Positions 18,042-30,185 are shown, numbered from the stretch's first letter. The stretch is DNA of 64,000 nucleotides from Karstenula rhodostoma CBS 690.94 (GCA_010093485.1 MU001493.1:219599-283598), one strand, 5' to 3'. Program-made: numbers and translations. The notes: generated from the letters alone by a model not told the origin.

Positions 18042-19787
18042 CTACTTCATCCGAATATGTGACAGTTTTGATGCTTCCTTTGGCCAAGCTTCCCCGTCCA
18101 TGATACCATGAACGTAGGCATCGCCGAGGAATTCATAGACTGTACTAGATCCCTGGTTCTCGTCTTCATGCTGATCCGGACGAAGAGCGTAAGGCACGCT
18201 CCCACCAGACAATACAGCGATGACATCCCCCTCCTTAGCTGCCTCAGGAACCAATGCGAGGTGCCCATTGCTCGTACTCACGAGACGTCGATTAAAGACC
18301 GCAGTGAAGTACGCAGTTTTAAAAAGTGCGACATCGGTATCATATATAGATTTGTCGCCGTCTGACTCAACCCACGCCTGCCATTTGTTGAAGGACGGCC
18401 AATTATGTTCCAGGATTGCATGGCGTGGGAAAAAGCCGCCATATCTCCAATAATTTGACAAACCACCACACAGAGTCATACGGAACGCTATATCTGCGTC
18501 TGTTAGATCGTCGATCGCTTTGTGCACCGTTTTCTCCACCCCAGAGAATTCGCGCCAGCTTTGTAGCTCAGTAGCACTCATGCGTCGAGTGGTTGCCGAG
18601 GGCCCTATGCGGGTGAGCTCATCAAAGACAACCCCTTTGAAGGTTGCTTGAGACGGTGTAGTGAATTCCATCTCTGCAGGAGTCCCATTTGAGGCGTTGG
18701 AGCACTATGTGGTTCCACGGTTCGTGTAGAAGGAATTTATTTCGGGATCCACACGAGCTGTCCAGTCCGGTATAAACGATGGCATGTGTAGTCCTGATAT
18801 ACGATCTCCGTAGCAGTAGCGCAGGAATTCTAGGTTCCCAGTGCTCTGGATACACGCGATCACGACGGCGCGATATACGTCTTCCGTACTGCGTGTGTAG
18901 TCTGGTCTCATACAAGAAGCCAAGCCCTCAACTGCCAGACCCAGTAAGCCGAAAACCTTATCGCGGGGATCGTACAATTTTCTTGTGCGAAAAGATGCTA
19001 GTGTTCGAGGAAAAGGAATCTCGTGTTTCCACAAACGTAGGTCCTGAAGATCGGTCAAGCGATAGTACCCATTCCAGTACAAAAGGCCGGAAGAAGGACC
19101 CCGCGTTGCAAATGGAGCGGCACTACAGCAGCTCCATCTATGGAAGCAATAGTGACGAAAGCTTTTGAGTAGCACCTCTTCGGATACTACGTATGGTCCG
19201 CAATGAAACATAGTCGTCTTTGCGAGCACAAACTCTTGAACCGTCCACAATCTTTTCCACCAAGCAAGGTCGAAAAATTTCGAGATATAGCTGCTTATGT
19301 GCTTAGAACCTCCCATTGTTCTGCCGTTCACCTCGATATGTGGTGACTCTGTATCCGTGTAATGAACATCTGCGTCCTGTGCGGACTTCTCAAAGAACTC
19401 AAATGCGTCTTGGCAGCCTTCCCAAACAGGACCCAGATAAACTGCAACGCTTGAAGCACGCTCGTATATGTGACGCATCTGGGAGACTTGATATGTGCGC
19501 TCCTCATCGTCGGTCTGATTGATGCATACTGCGTCAACCCAGAATCTGCGTTCTTGACCTGCCAACTGCAACTCTCTGAGTGCTTCGTAGAGATTCTGAG
19601 TTACCGCCACCCGTTGGTCGTCGATGAGAATGATCTCACTTTTATGTGGGTCACCCCAAGCGTACGAAAGCGCCTTGCCCTGAGGATCTTTGCTCTTGTC
19701 TCCCACTTCCTTTTTGGAAAGGTGAAGAAGTCTGATTTCCCCTGTTTCTTGATCTAGCGGCGTATAGTTTGGTAAAAGCGCGCTCAT
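18042..19787 (-). pseudogene. Heterokaryon incompatibility (HET) domain gene interrupted by one TAG
   Basis: HET-domain proteins trigger cell death when unlike hyphae fuse. The domain is clear: IRLLHLSKK, ALSYAWGDPHKSEIIL, VTQNLYEALRELQ, RRFWVDAVCINQTDDEERTYQ and MRHIYERASSVAVYLGP, within about residues 15-165. The likely start is the ATG at 19787 (MSALLPNYTPLDQETGEI); a longer in-frame ATG at 20024 adds 79 residues unlike the family. The frame meets TAG at 18705-18707 (codon 361), then continues in the same frame for 220 more codons that read like the usual HET C-terminal region (FKGVVFDELTRIGPSATTRR). TAG fits CAG changed at CpA. A 48-base intron (donor GTGGAT at 18752) could in principle remove it, but the donor is poor and there is no branch site. 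A truncated HET-domain protein could still be made and may be active. Confidence 0.75.
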
Positions 19788-20103
19788 TATACCAAATTGT
19801 GGGACTGGGTTCCGTCCAGAACAATTCTTGAAACCTTTGGCTGTGAGTGTCTGCCGCAATGGGTTGCTCAATGGAATCTGCTGTAAAAATATGGGACAAA
19901 AACCGGAGTCTGAGGTGCGTAGGCGAAGCGATCGTGGACTTGAACGAGGTAGGCAACAATGCTCTGGTCCACCCGCATGCCACGGGCGGAACTGGAATAG
20001 ACCCGGCAGGACTAGCGCCGTCATAGCTGATCTCTATCTGCACTATTATAACGCTAATTGGAGGACCACAACACATTTGTACACACAGTGTACAGACTCT
20101 ATT

Positions 20104-20660
20104 TTATTTTGAGACTAACGTCGGTATCGCCGTGGCCTCCCTGTACTGCCATTCCACGCATTGTACGTTGCCTTCTAGACTATCCTTAATGAAGACCGTC
20201 TTTCCATCTCTTCCACCAAAATAACAGTTCGTGGAATTATTGCCTTCAGTCCCACGAACTCTCCGAGCCTTCGGCGTACATACCACTTGAATTTAGGACA
20301 AACCCCAACCCCAAGCTCGGGTCACGGATAGAAACACTGCATTCTTCGTCGACGACACGCGCGTCCGGTCCCACGTTGCCAGGTACTTCGTAAGACCAAT
20401 CGAATTTGCTGGTTGTACCATCGGCATGGAGAGGCAATCGCCAGACTGCGTTTGCGCGTGTCATGGCCAAGAAAAGAAAGTTTCCATCGCGAGAAAAAAC
20501 AAACTCATTCGGCGATATACCGTTTGAGACGAGCGCATCAAGCTCTCCATCTGGCGATAGTCGATATACTTTACCAGTCGGATCCGTCTCCAAAATGCAA
20601 CCGTAGTGGCGTTCGTGTTAGGTAGGACTTGTCCCCCTGGCCCACAAGTATTCTACGAAT
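20104..20660 (-). pseudogene. SMP-30 / gluconolactonase relic
   Basis: Minus-strand pieces in different frames match the gluconolactonase beta-propeller family: GGQVLPNTNATTVA up to about 20600, then ETDPTGKVYRLSPDGELDAL and SPNEFVFSRDGNFLFLAMTRA, SLGLGFVLNSSG, and in another frame VCTPKARRVRGTEG and NCYFGGRDGKTVFIKDS. At least two frameshifts are needed, at about 20590 and 20280. The N-terminal half of the propeller is missing, and the upstream flank at 20700 is a T-run and unrelated sequence. Intact enzymes hydrolyse sugar lactones. This is a truncated, dead copy beside the HET gene's upstream side. Confidence 0.7.
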
Positions 20661-20934
20661 CACGATATCGTTGGTCGTGGACACTAATGCCACCTTCTTC
20701 CCAGCAGGTTTTTTTTATTGAATTTGAGTCCTGTGTCTCATGTCACGTACACTAAGTGGTCCTTAGTCTGACTCGGCGGAAGTCACAAGACGCTCACAGC
20801 ATTCTGTTGTAGAGGTACGCAGCAAGCGAACACGAACGTTTCCCGGTTAATTCATGTGCACCGTCCGCTAGAGAGTAAAAACATTATTTCGTAAGAGAGG
20901 TTCCGGCAACAGAAGATAGTCAACTGGTCTACAT

Positions 20935-21961
20935 CTAGTACGTGCTTGGAATGACTGACAAGCGGCCACCATCCGTCGTGAAGATTGCCCCGTTGGTAAA
21001 GGCACCCGCTCGACTGGCTAAGTACAAAATGGCACCAGACATCTCCTCATCCGTTCCAAAACGCCGTGCAGGGATGAATTTTGGATCACTGGGCAGTTCT
21101 TCTTCAGGTTTGCGAGTGTTGATTAGCACCGAGGCCAGCTCGGACGGGTACACTAATGTCAGATTGTTAGCTCCAATCCGTACAAATTGTGGGATTGCGC
21201 GATCAGGGCAACTTACATCCAGGCGCGAGGGCGTTCACGCGAATGCCGTAATGAGCCAGTTGGGAACTGGAGTGCTTCGCAATTTGCATGATGGCCACTT
21301 TGCTCGTAAGATAGGAAGGAGGCGAGGACCAGTGCCGGCTAAATGCCGAGATGCTACTCGTGAAGATGACCTGACTCTGGATTAAGGGCACCTTGCTACC
21401 CTCTGCAGGCTTTCCAAACCCACCTGAAAGCGCCTGCTTATTGCCCGCATCAAGCAACTCCAAAAAGGCAGTCATCGTGAAGAAAGCAGCAGTGACGTTG
21501 AGGTTCAACGTGTTTGTCATTTCTTCCGGTTTGAAGTTAGTGAAGAGGTTCTCACGGAGTTCTTTGATTGAGTGTTCCGGGTTGTATTGAACTGGAGGGC
21601 CAATGTCACCAGAGTTAGCGATGACGAGATTGACATAGCCGACCTCGTTGGTGATCCTGTCAACGGCGGCTTGGAGATCTGCTTTTGAGGTCACATCGCC
21701 TTGGACTGGGATAATGCTCTCGTGCTCTTTGGCAGCCTCTTCAAGTTTCTCAAGACGTCGTCCGATGATGTACACTTTTTTCGCACCGTTGAACGCCAGG
21801 GCACGGGCCATAGTCAAACCAATACCTGTTTTCAAGTCAGCATCAAAGGATACGTGAGTTCTCGGTCGTGGGCACTGACCAGTGCCTCCTCCGGTGATGA
21901 CGGCGACAATGCCGTCAACCCTAAAGAGCGAGCTGGGGTCAAAAGCCGAAGAGGAAGCCAT
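20935..21961 (-). CDS. Short-chain dehydrogenase/reductase
   Basis: Three exons (21880-21961, 21217-21825, 20935-21152) give 302 residues. The first intron is 54 bases and stop-free, the second 64 bases, both GT-AG. The NAD(P)-binding motif TGGGTGIG is rebuilt across the first intron (residues 23-30), and the junction at the second gives NALAPGLYPSELAS, as in related fungal enzymes. The catalytic residues are S184-S187 in IFTSSISAF, and Y199 and K203 in SYLTSKVA. NLNVTAAFFTM supplies the structural Asn. The C-terminus has GRRFGTDEEM-like and LASRAGAFTNG segments. It is a classical SDR; cofactor preference (NADP suggested by the basic residues RRLEK after strand 2) and substrate are inferred only. 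It is the one intact gene in the stretch 14-23 kb beside the transposon nest. Confidence 0.92.
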
Positions 21962-22619
21962 TGCAACCGGGATGAGTGAAGTTTGTGATCACGGATTGTT
22001 TTTGCAGCGGAGTACTGCGGGTATCTAGGAATCAATCTACAGCCGAATCGACTTTTAACACCGTAATATGGTAACTGTACCTACCGGGGCATGGGAGCCA
22101 AATGACCAAACATGGCGCCGTTGGCGGCCGCCGCTAAAGCACCTTTTCCGTCGTGCAGCGCTAGCCCCAGACATGTGCTACGGAGATAAGCGTACTACGG
22201 AGATAATCACTGAAGCGCGTCTGTCTTGTGCAATGTGATCTCGCAAAGACATGTCAATCAAAAATGAAATGTGTTCTCTGCGAGTAAAACGGATGGCACA
22301 GTCGTTATACCATGTTGCTGAGTGCTCGAGATGAGTATCAATTAATGAATAGCATGGAATACATAGTGGAAAATGCAAAAGCGCGCGCAGTGTCGCATTT
22401 GAACAAGATCTAAAGGCTTGTGGCCAGGGATTCGTCCATCGCTTCGAGGTGGGTATATGCTGGAGTCCCTGCTTATGCTATACGTTGAGCTTCAATATGA
22501 CCCAGCACAATTACATAGAGAACAAGAGTCCACAAGATAATTGGCACTGCAACACAGGGTATAGGCTGATGCTCGATGACAAATCAGATTTCGTCTTTGC
22601 GTGGCCTTCGGACATAAAG
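21962..22619. other. Intergenic between SDR and flavoprotein 3' half
   Basis: 658 bases with no supported gene. It contains the SDR promoter and the 3' flank of the broken flavoprotein gene. Base composition is still normal. Confidence 0.4.
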
Positions 22620-23270
22620 TTAAACGTCCGCTCGTTCAAATGCGCCCTTCTTATCTGACTGATTGTTCTGTGCAAAGTGAGCAGCCGCCTTCCCCGCTCT
22701 CCTACCGAACACAGCACCTGAGGTCAATCCACTGCCACCGGGATAGTTTCCATAGAAGAGGCTACCAAGCATCTCGCCAACACAGTAGAGGCCTTCTACC
22801 TCATGACCCGCGGTCGATATAACAGCATTTGTATCCGGGTTTACAGCGAGACCGCCGAAAGTGAAGGTAACACCGCAACAGACCTTGACCGCCATAAAAG
22901 GCCCTTGATCTAGAGATAAAGCCCAGTTTGACTTTGCTAGAGACAAGCATTTTGCCGAAGACTGCGTGGAGAGCCCGTCCTTGACTGAGGGATCCCACTT
23001 CTGGTTCCCTTTTCCTTTCCTGTTCGCGTACACTGCATTGTTATAGCTTTTGATTGTTTGAACGAACGTGGATGGGTCCGCTAGGTTATGGTCTGTGGCT
23101 AGCTTCTGCGCAAGCTCTTCCAGAGTAGAACCCCATACCTTCCGGACAACCTCATCACGGTACTCCTCACTCCGTAGCCATGGAATCGCTTGCTGGTCCC
23201 ACACTTGGAAGGCAATGCCATCCGGCTGCTCGCGTATTGCGCTTCCGAATTTAGCATATGTATAATTGCG
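22620..23270 (-). pseudogene. FAD-dependent oxidoreductase (fumarate reductase/TcuA-like), 3' half
   Basis: A minus-strand frame of about 217 codons with no stops, beginning in the middle of a conserved block (RNYTYAKFGSAIREQPDGIA). It contains the C-terminal FAD-binding segment of the family: TFTFGGLAVNPDTNAV, then GLYCVGEMLGSLFYGNYPGG and SGLTSGAVFGRRAGKAAAHF. It has no start of its own that makes sense for the family. The missing N-terminal 320 residues are at 46868-47827 on the same strand, 23.6 kb away. The break falls at 23262-23270, where the 9 bases ATAATTGCG also occur at the other half's break. About 15 bases further out (to 23285) still look gene-derived and GC-rich. Confidence 0.85.
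23262..23270. repeat. Left target-site duplication of the nest
   Basis: ATAATTGCG here and at 46868-46876, directly abutting flavoprotein coding sequence on both sides. A further 17 bases beyond each copy agree at 10 positions, most differences being C/T or G/A. Confidence 0.65.
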
Positions 23271-23707
23271 CATGGTGGCGTCTTCACTTTGTGAATAATA
23301 GTTATTAATTTTTATAATACTTTTTATAGCTATTTATAATTAAAGAGATGCTATCTATTATAAGGGGTTTCCTATATACCTAACTAAGGTCTATACCTTA
23401 AGGATTATTTAAGGAATAAGATATAATAGAAGTAAATATAAAATTAGGTAATAATCCTATACTATATATCACGAAAAGTTTTCACCTCGCTAGTGTGTAT
23501 AGGCGGCCAGCGCAGTCCTGCGCACGCTCGCGCACGATTAAGCGCCCTAGGCACCTAGTGCGCACTAGCTAGCCCTATATTTTTATATATATATATATAT
23601 ATATCTATAGCCTATATATATTTATATAAATTAATAATATATTAATAAGTAGCTTAGTAAGTAAAAAAAAATAAAAAATTTATAAATTTAAAGCTTTAAA
23701 GGCCTTA

Positions 23708-23972
23708 NNNNNNNNNNNNNNNNNNNNNNNNNNNNNNNNNNNNNNNNNNNNNNNNNNNNNNNNNNNNNNNNNNNNNNNNNNNNNNNNNNNNNNNNNNNNN
23801 NNNNNNNNNNNNNNNNNNNNNNNNNNNNNNNNNNNNNNNNNNNNNNNNNNNNNNNNNNNNNNNNNNNNNNNNNNNNNNNNNNNNNNNNNNNNNNNNNNNN
23901 NNNNNNNNNNNNNNNNNNNNNNNNNNNNNNNNNNNNNNNNNNNNNNNNNNNNNNNNNNNNNNNNNNNNNNNN
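23708..23972. other. Assembly gap
   Basis: 265 N, lying within the insert in the solo LTR. The true length is not known from the sequence. Confidence 0.99.
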
Positions 23973-24043
23973 CTTTAATATTATAAAAGTTATTAAAGAA
24001 TAAAGAAATTCTCTTTAATAGAGATTTTATATAAATCTAGCAC

Positions 24044-24093
24044 ACCTATATATACCTATATATACCTATATATACCTGCGTATACCTATATAC
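24044..24093. repeat. 10-base tandem repeat
   Basis: Five units of ACCTATATAT, the fourth reading ACCTGCGTAT and the fifth ending in C. Lies within the DNA-transposon-like insert. Confidence 0.7.
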
Positions 24094-24462
24094 TCTAGAT
24101 AGTATAAGTATAAATATATATAAATATATATATCTATATAGCTCTTCTAAAAAACTTTTTATAATATAATAGGATATAATATAATAATACTAAGTAAAGA
24201 CTAAATATTTATATATATATAAATAGTTTTAATTTAATTATAAAAGTAAACTACTTTTAAATAATATTTTAAGTTAACTATAAAAAATAGAAACTATATA
24301 GAAATCCTTTTAAATTATATACTAGTTATTTTAATTTTTATTATTTTAAAATCCCTTAGTCTACTCCTATAGATTCTACTCTCTTAGTAGGAGTATCTAC
24401 TCTACTTTTACTAAAATCTAGTACTTTTAGAATTTTATATTTTTAGTAGAATTATAGTTATA

Positions 24463-24672
24463 TATTATAGAGATTTACTATAAGGTAGGGTAACTTAATA
24501 AAGTAGGGGGGATAAAAAGGTATATTATACTTTACTAATATATAAATAAAGGGAAACTAAAAAAATAGCTAAGGCGCGCCTAGTATCTATATATAGGCTA
24601 ACTAAAAAGGATATAATACTAAGCTAGTTAAAATAAAACTAGTATAAGGCTAATTTAAAATAGACTTAGTAC
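24463..24672. mobile_element. Short interspersed repeat, copy A
   Basis: 210 bases between direct repeats TTATAGTTATA (24452-24462 and 24673-24683), interrupting the solo LTR. The first 150 bases match 36631-36789. SINE or MITE cannot be decided after RIP. Confidence 0.5.
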
Positions 24673-25349
24673 TTATAGTTATATAATTTATAATATAAAC
24701 TACTTTATAGACTTATATATAAGTATTTATTAGTTTTATTTCTATTACTAATATTTTATATATAATTCTTTTCTTTTTTCTAGTCTAGTTCTATTATAAT
24801 TATAATACTATCTATTTATTTATAGTTAGATTTTAAAGTAATTATAATAGTTAATCTTTTAATAATAAAACTAGTATACCCTTATTTTTTTTTTATTTAT
24901 TAAAGCTACTATATCTATATTAATACTACCTACTTTATACTTTATAACCTACTTAAAGTAGATTATTTAGTATAAATTAGTTAATACTATAATAGTATTA
25001 AGTACCTTTTATATCTATATAATACTTTCCTTTTTTAATAACTTATTTATAAAATTCTTATCCTTACTTCCCTTTTTTAGGGTATAAAGAGTTATTTTTA
25101 TAAGCTTATAAAATAGTAATAAGAGTTTAAGACTCTATTATTAAGTAATATAGAGATTACTATTATAATCTAATTAAGCCTATTTTAATAAATATATCTA
25201 GATAATTTTTTCTAGTATTAAAATAGTTTATTTACTAATAAACTAGTAAATAGTATTATACTATACTACTATTAATATAGAATTAAATTTAATATTTTAG
25301 ATTAGTAAAGTAGGCTTTATAGTTATAGTAATAGCTATAGCTATAGTTT

Positions 25350-25765
25350 TATTAGAATCTAGAATTCTATATAGAATAGGGCTCTAAGTTTTATATTCTA
25401 GATAGTACTTATATATAAGAATACCCTTATTTTTACTAATTACTCTAGTACTTAAATATAAGTTATATAACTATTTACTAGAGAATATTTACTAGAAAGT
25501 ACTTTAGAGAGAGTACTCTAAGAAAAGTATTTACTAAAAAGTAGTTTAAAAGTTTATATATAAAAATATAAAAATAGACTTTTTATATTTATATTTAATC
25601 TAAGTTTTAATCTATTATTTAGATTTACTTAGGCCTCTATTATTAATTTATTATATTTTATAAAATACTATTAATACTAATAATACTCTCTCCCCTTTTT
25701 TTAAATACTTTTATTTAAGAACTAACCCTAACCCTATAGAACTAGATACCCTATAGAATTTAATA
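25350..25765 (+). repeat. Gypsy-1 5' LTR
   Basis: 416 bases, paired with 45906-46321. Contains a telomere-like CTAACCCTAACCC by chance; the partner LTR does not keep it. Confidence 0.85.
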
Positions 25766-26669
25766 TTTTAAATACCTTAATATAAGTAATAATAGAATAT
25801 CCCCTTTTATAATTTTAGATAGTACTAGTATTATACCTCTAGTAGATACTAAAAATAAAATATATAAACCTAACTTATATAATAGTAATTATAATTAATT
25901 TAATATATAGTTCCTCTAAATAGATATATATATTTATAGATTATCTATAATACTTAAAAATAAAAATAAAGTCTTATTTATAGTATTCTATATATATAGA
26001 TAGGCTAAAGAATAAATCTAACTCTATATAGTTAAATACCTAGATATAGACTATAATAATAATAATAAAGAATATATTAATAATAATACTAATATAATTA
26101 ATATTATTAAGGATTATAAGAACTTTAAGAAATATCTTAGATAACTCTTTAGAATTACTAATAAAATATCTATTACTAAATAAACTATTTAAATTATTAA
26201 ATAATACTAATCTATAGTTAAGTATATAGCTAAATTTTATAAGTATATAATATAACTTAACTAGGAAAATAAATCCCTAAAAATAATATATAAATAAGGC
26301 CTTAAATAATTTATATAAGAAGAACTACTTTATAGTAGATTTAAGATTAATACTTTTAAGAATCTATATAAAGAAATAATTTAGATTAATAGAGAATAGT
26401 TTATACTAAATAAAAAATTATAATAAAATTCTAAAGTAATAAGCTTTAGATAATTAGTACTAGTAGTTTACTAAGTACTATCTAAAGTATTTTAATACTA
26501 GTTATTTAATTTATATAGATATTAGCTAATAAAAAAAGTCTAGTTTAATTACTTAGATAAGAGAAAGAAAAGAGTAACTAGAATATTTAACTAAATAAAC
26601 CTATTAAAAAATAATCTAAATAAGTATATCTCTAATAAAATCTAATAATTAGAAACTAAGATATATCTC

Positions 26670-26711
26670 TATTTTAAATATAATAAACTAAGCTATATAG
26701 CTAGAAACTAT
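26670..26711 (+). pseudogene. Gypsy-1 gag zinc-knuckle relic
   Basis: Translates as YFKYNKLSYIARNY, which has the CCHC spacing (x2, x4, x4) with Tyr at all four ligand positions. Cys to Tyr is G to A and His to Tyr is C to T, as expected of RIP. Confidence 0.7.
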
Positions 26712-28399
26712 AAATTTAAAAATAAGATTATTAAATAGTTAAATATACTATCTACTAAGGAAGTAATAACTACTAATAAAAAATAGTAGGTAGTAACCTC
26801 TATTAACTAGCTTAAAATTAAAAAGAAAAATTTAAAATAATTTAACTTACTAGACTCTTAACTCTATAAAGACTCTAAAGAAGAATTAGATATATATAAA
26901 AAGGGATTAGTTTTATAATCTCCTATACTATACTTATAGACTAGATAATAAAAAGATAATCTAATATTACTAAACTATATACCTTATACTAATAACTAAT
27001 ATATATAGGATTTCTTATAATAATATTAATTTAAAAATAAAGATTTTATATATAGAGTAATAGCCTATAGAAATAATAAAATTATTCTAATTATCTATAA
27101 ATCTAAGTAGATTAATTTTATATTTAAGGAAGAAAGGGAATAAACTAATTATACTTATTAGAATTAGAAGAAAGATAAAGTCTATCTAAATAAAAATCTA
27201 ATATATATATTATAATATAATCTAGATTACTATAACCCTATATATATATCCCTTAAATAGTAATACTATAGAAAGGATATATATAGTATATATTACTAAG
27301 TAAAAAAAGAAATAAATTATTAATTATAAAAGATATAATATTACTAATAGTAATAGTTTAACTACTTTATTATATAATATAATAAATACCTATAGAATAA
27401 ATATAAAACTAAATACTTTCTAAACTTTAATAATACTATAAACTAAGTATATTTAATACTTATTAATAGAAAATATATATAACTTTTTTAGTATACTTAC
27501 TTATACCCTTAATATAAGAGGAATAAGGAACTTAAGAAAGTAAATAAATTTAATAGTAGTTTAGACCCTAGATCTATAATACTTAAATTTAAATCTATAC
27601 TAAAGAAGGAAAATAGTAAAGCTTTCTATAATATAAATAGTACTATATTAAAAAAAGAAGAAACTAATAAAGAATACTATAGATATTATTAAGAGAGAAA
27701 AGTAAAATATAATTACTATAAAAATATATATCTTAAAACTAAAGTATATAATAGTAAGGAGATATCTTTTTTAAATATATACCTTAAAAATCTACTTTTA
27801 AAGAAATAAATACTATAGAAAGTATAGAATTAATTAAGCTATTAATATAGTTTAAAGGAATATAAATAAAAGCTCTTATAGACTTTAAAATAAAAAAGAA
27901 CTTTATATTATACTAAATAGTATAGAAAGCTAGACTTATTATACTAGATAAAAAAGAACTATATACCCTTTATATTATAAATAAAACTATAATATCTAAG
28001 ATATTTTAAATTATCTATAAGGTTAGTATAATACTTAATATTTAAGGATACTAAAAGGAAATTACCCTTAATATATTAAAAAGATTAATTTATAAAATTA
28101 TATTAGAATTATCTTAATTAAAGATATATAACCTATATATTAACTAAGGTTTAAAGAGAATATCTTTTAAGCACTATAATTATATATTATAAGTAAAACC
28201 TATATATTAAAAGGATATAATAGTAAATAAGAGAGTTATTAATAATATAATACTATAATAGAAAGTTAAAAAATAGAAATTACCTTTAGTAGATACTAGC
28301 GGGAACTACTAGGTTATAAAGTATAAAAAAAAGGATAATAGTATAAACCTTATAATATCTAAATAATATAAAGTATAAATATATATATTTAAAGAAAAA

Positions 28400-29327
28400 A
28401 AAAGAAAAGTAAACCTTTTATAGTATTAACCCTAAAATTATATAATTAATCTAGAAGAGGGAAAGATACTACCCTTTAGACTACTATATAGTAAATCTAG
28501 AAAGGAACTCTAGTAAAAAAAAGAGTTTATTAAAAGTAATATTAAAAAAGAATATATTAGACTTTTAAAGTTATTAGTAACTAGCCCTTTTATATTTATA
28601 CTAAAGAAAAATAGAGAACTATAGCCCTATATAAACTATAGAAAACTTAATAATATTATAATTAAGAACTAATATCTATTATCTAATATTTTAGAATTTA
28701 ATAATAGACTCTTATAAGCTAAGGTTTTTATTATAATAGACCTATAAAATAGATACTACCTTATTAGAATAAAAAAAGGTAAAGAATAAAAGATAATATT
28801 CTAAATATAATATAGACTATTTAAATATATAGTAATATCTTTTAGACTTATAAATATACTAGTAACTTTTTAAGTACTAGTTAATAATATTTTATAAAAC
28901 TATCTAGATATCTTTATTATTATATATATAGATAATATTCTTATCTTTTCTAAAAATAAATCTAACTATATTTTATATATATAAATAGTACTTAAGGCCC
29001 TAGATAAAATATAGTTATAAGTTAAGCTAAAGAAGTACTTATAGTATATTAAATATCTTAAATTTCTAGGATATATTATTACTATAGAAGGAATTAAAAT
29101 AGTACTAAGTAAAATCGAATATATTAAGACTTAGCCTATACTAAAGATAGTTAAGAATATCTAAAAAATTTTAGAATTCTATAGATTTAACTAATAATTT
29201 ATTAAGAACTATATAAAGATTATAATACCTTTAATAAATCTTATAAAAAAGGATATATCCTTTAAATAGATAGTAGAGTATAGAATATTATTTTAACTCC
29301 TTAAAATAGTATATATTATAGAACTAG
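28400..29327 (+). pseudogene. Gypsy-1 pol relic, reverse transcriptase part
   Basis: Reads through many stops as a Ty3/Gypsy reverse transcriptase: YLDIFIIIYIDNILIFSKNK at about 28901-28960 corresponds to the palm motif with YVDD changed to YIDN. It stops at the insertion site of Gypsy-2 (29328-29332). Confidence 0.75.
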
Positions 29328-29332
29328 TTCTT

Positions 29333-29834
29333 TATTATAATTATAGTAGAACTAGACTAGAAGAAAGGAAAAAATTATATATAAAATATTAGTAATAGAA
29401 ATAAGACTAATAGGTACTTATATATAAGTCTATAAGGTAGCTTATATTATAAATTATATAACTATAATCCTATTAAGAGTATAAAATTCTAGAAGTACTA
29501 GATTTTAGTAAAAGTAAAGTAAATACTTCTACTAAAAAGATAGAATCTATAGAAATAGACTAGGGGATTTTAGAATAGTAAAAATTAAAATAACTAATAT
29601 ATAGTTTAGGAGAATCTCTATATAGTTTTTATTTTTTATAGTTAACTTTTATACTTAAATTAAAGTACTTTATTTATATATAAATACTTAGTTTTCTTTT
29701 AGTATTATTATATTATATTCTATTATTATATAAGATTATTAATTAATCTAGTACTTATCTCTATTATATTTTATTTCTTAAATAATCCTTAAGGTATAGA
29801 CTTAGGTTAAATATATAGGAAACCCCTTATAATA
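29333..29834 (+). repeat. Gypsy-2 5' LTR
   Basis: 502 bases, paired with 41808-42309. Confidence 0.85.
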
Positions 29835-30185
29835 CTTTAACTATCTAAAGGTTTAAATTAAAATAGTATTATTAAATATATCTACTAACTTAAGGGGCTC
29901 TAGAATAAGTATTATCTTAGGTCTAACTAATAATCTAGTAACTCTCTTAGTAGTATAAGCTAAGAAGATAGAATAGTTTAAAATATAATTAGCTATAATT
30001 ATAGAATAGATTTAAGCTCCTATAATTATAATAGTATATCTACTAAAAGTTAACTTTAAAATTCTAGAACTCTATAATAGAGAAATAAAGACTAATCTTA
30101 AAATATTTTTAATAAATATAGAGTTATACTATAAGTATAACTATAATATATTTAGAAATAACTAAGTAAAAACCTTAACTACTAT

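Larger units (their letters stand above)
23467..24160. mobile_element. Probable DNA transposon or MITE inside the solo LTR
   Basis: Interrupts the solo LTR near an ATA/TA site. The left end has CACGAAAAGTTTTCACC; the right end, reversed, has a similar AAAAAGTTTTTT, suggesting degraded terminal inverted repeats. It includes an island at about 23469-23576 that is GC-rich and CpG-rich, unlike everything around it. It also holds the unsequenced 23708-23972. Too little is left to name the superfamily; Tc1/mariner is a guess from the TA site. Confidence 0.4.
23356..24807 (-). mobile_element. Solo LTR of the Gypsy-2 family, inverted, carrying two insertions
   Basis: On the minus strand it matches the 502-base LTRs at 29333-29834 and 41808-42309 from end to end. 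Direct repeats CTATC at 23351-23355 and 24808-24812 flank it. The extra length comes from an insert at about 23467-24160 (including the assembly gap) and another at 24463-24672. The matching direct repeats on either side of the gap argue that the scaffold join is correct. Confidence 0.8.

Noticed and set aside
25720..25737. CTAACCCTAACCC resembling telomeric repeat
   Set aside because: It is two units only, lies within the Gypsy-1 LTR, and the partner LTR reads CTAATTCTAACCC; coincidence, not an internal telomere.
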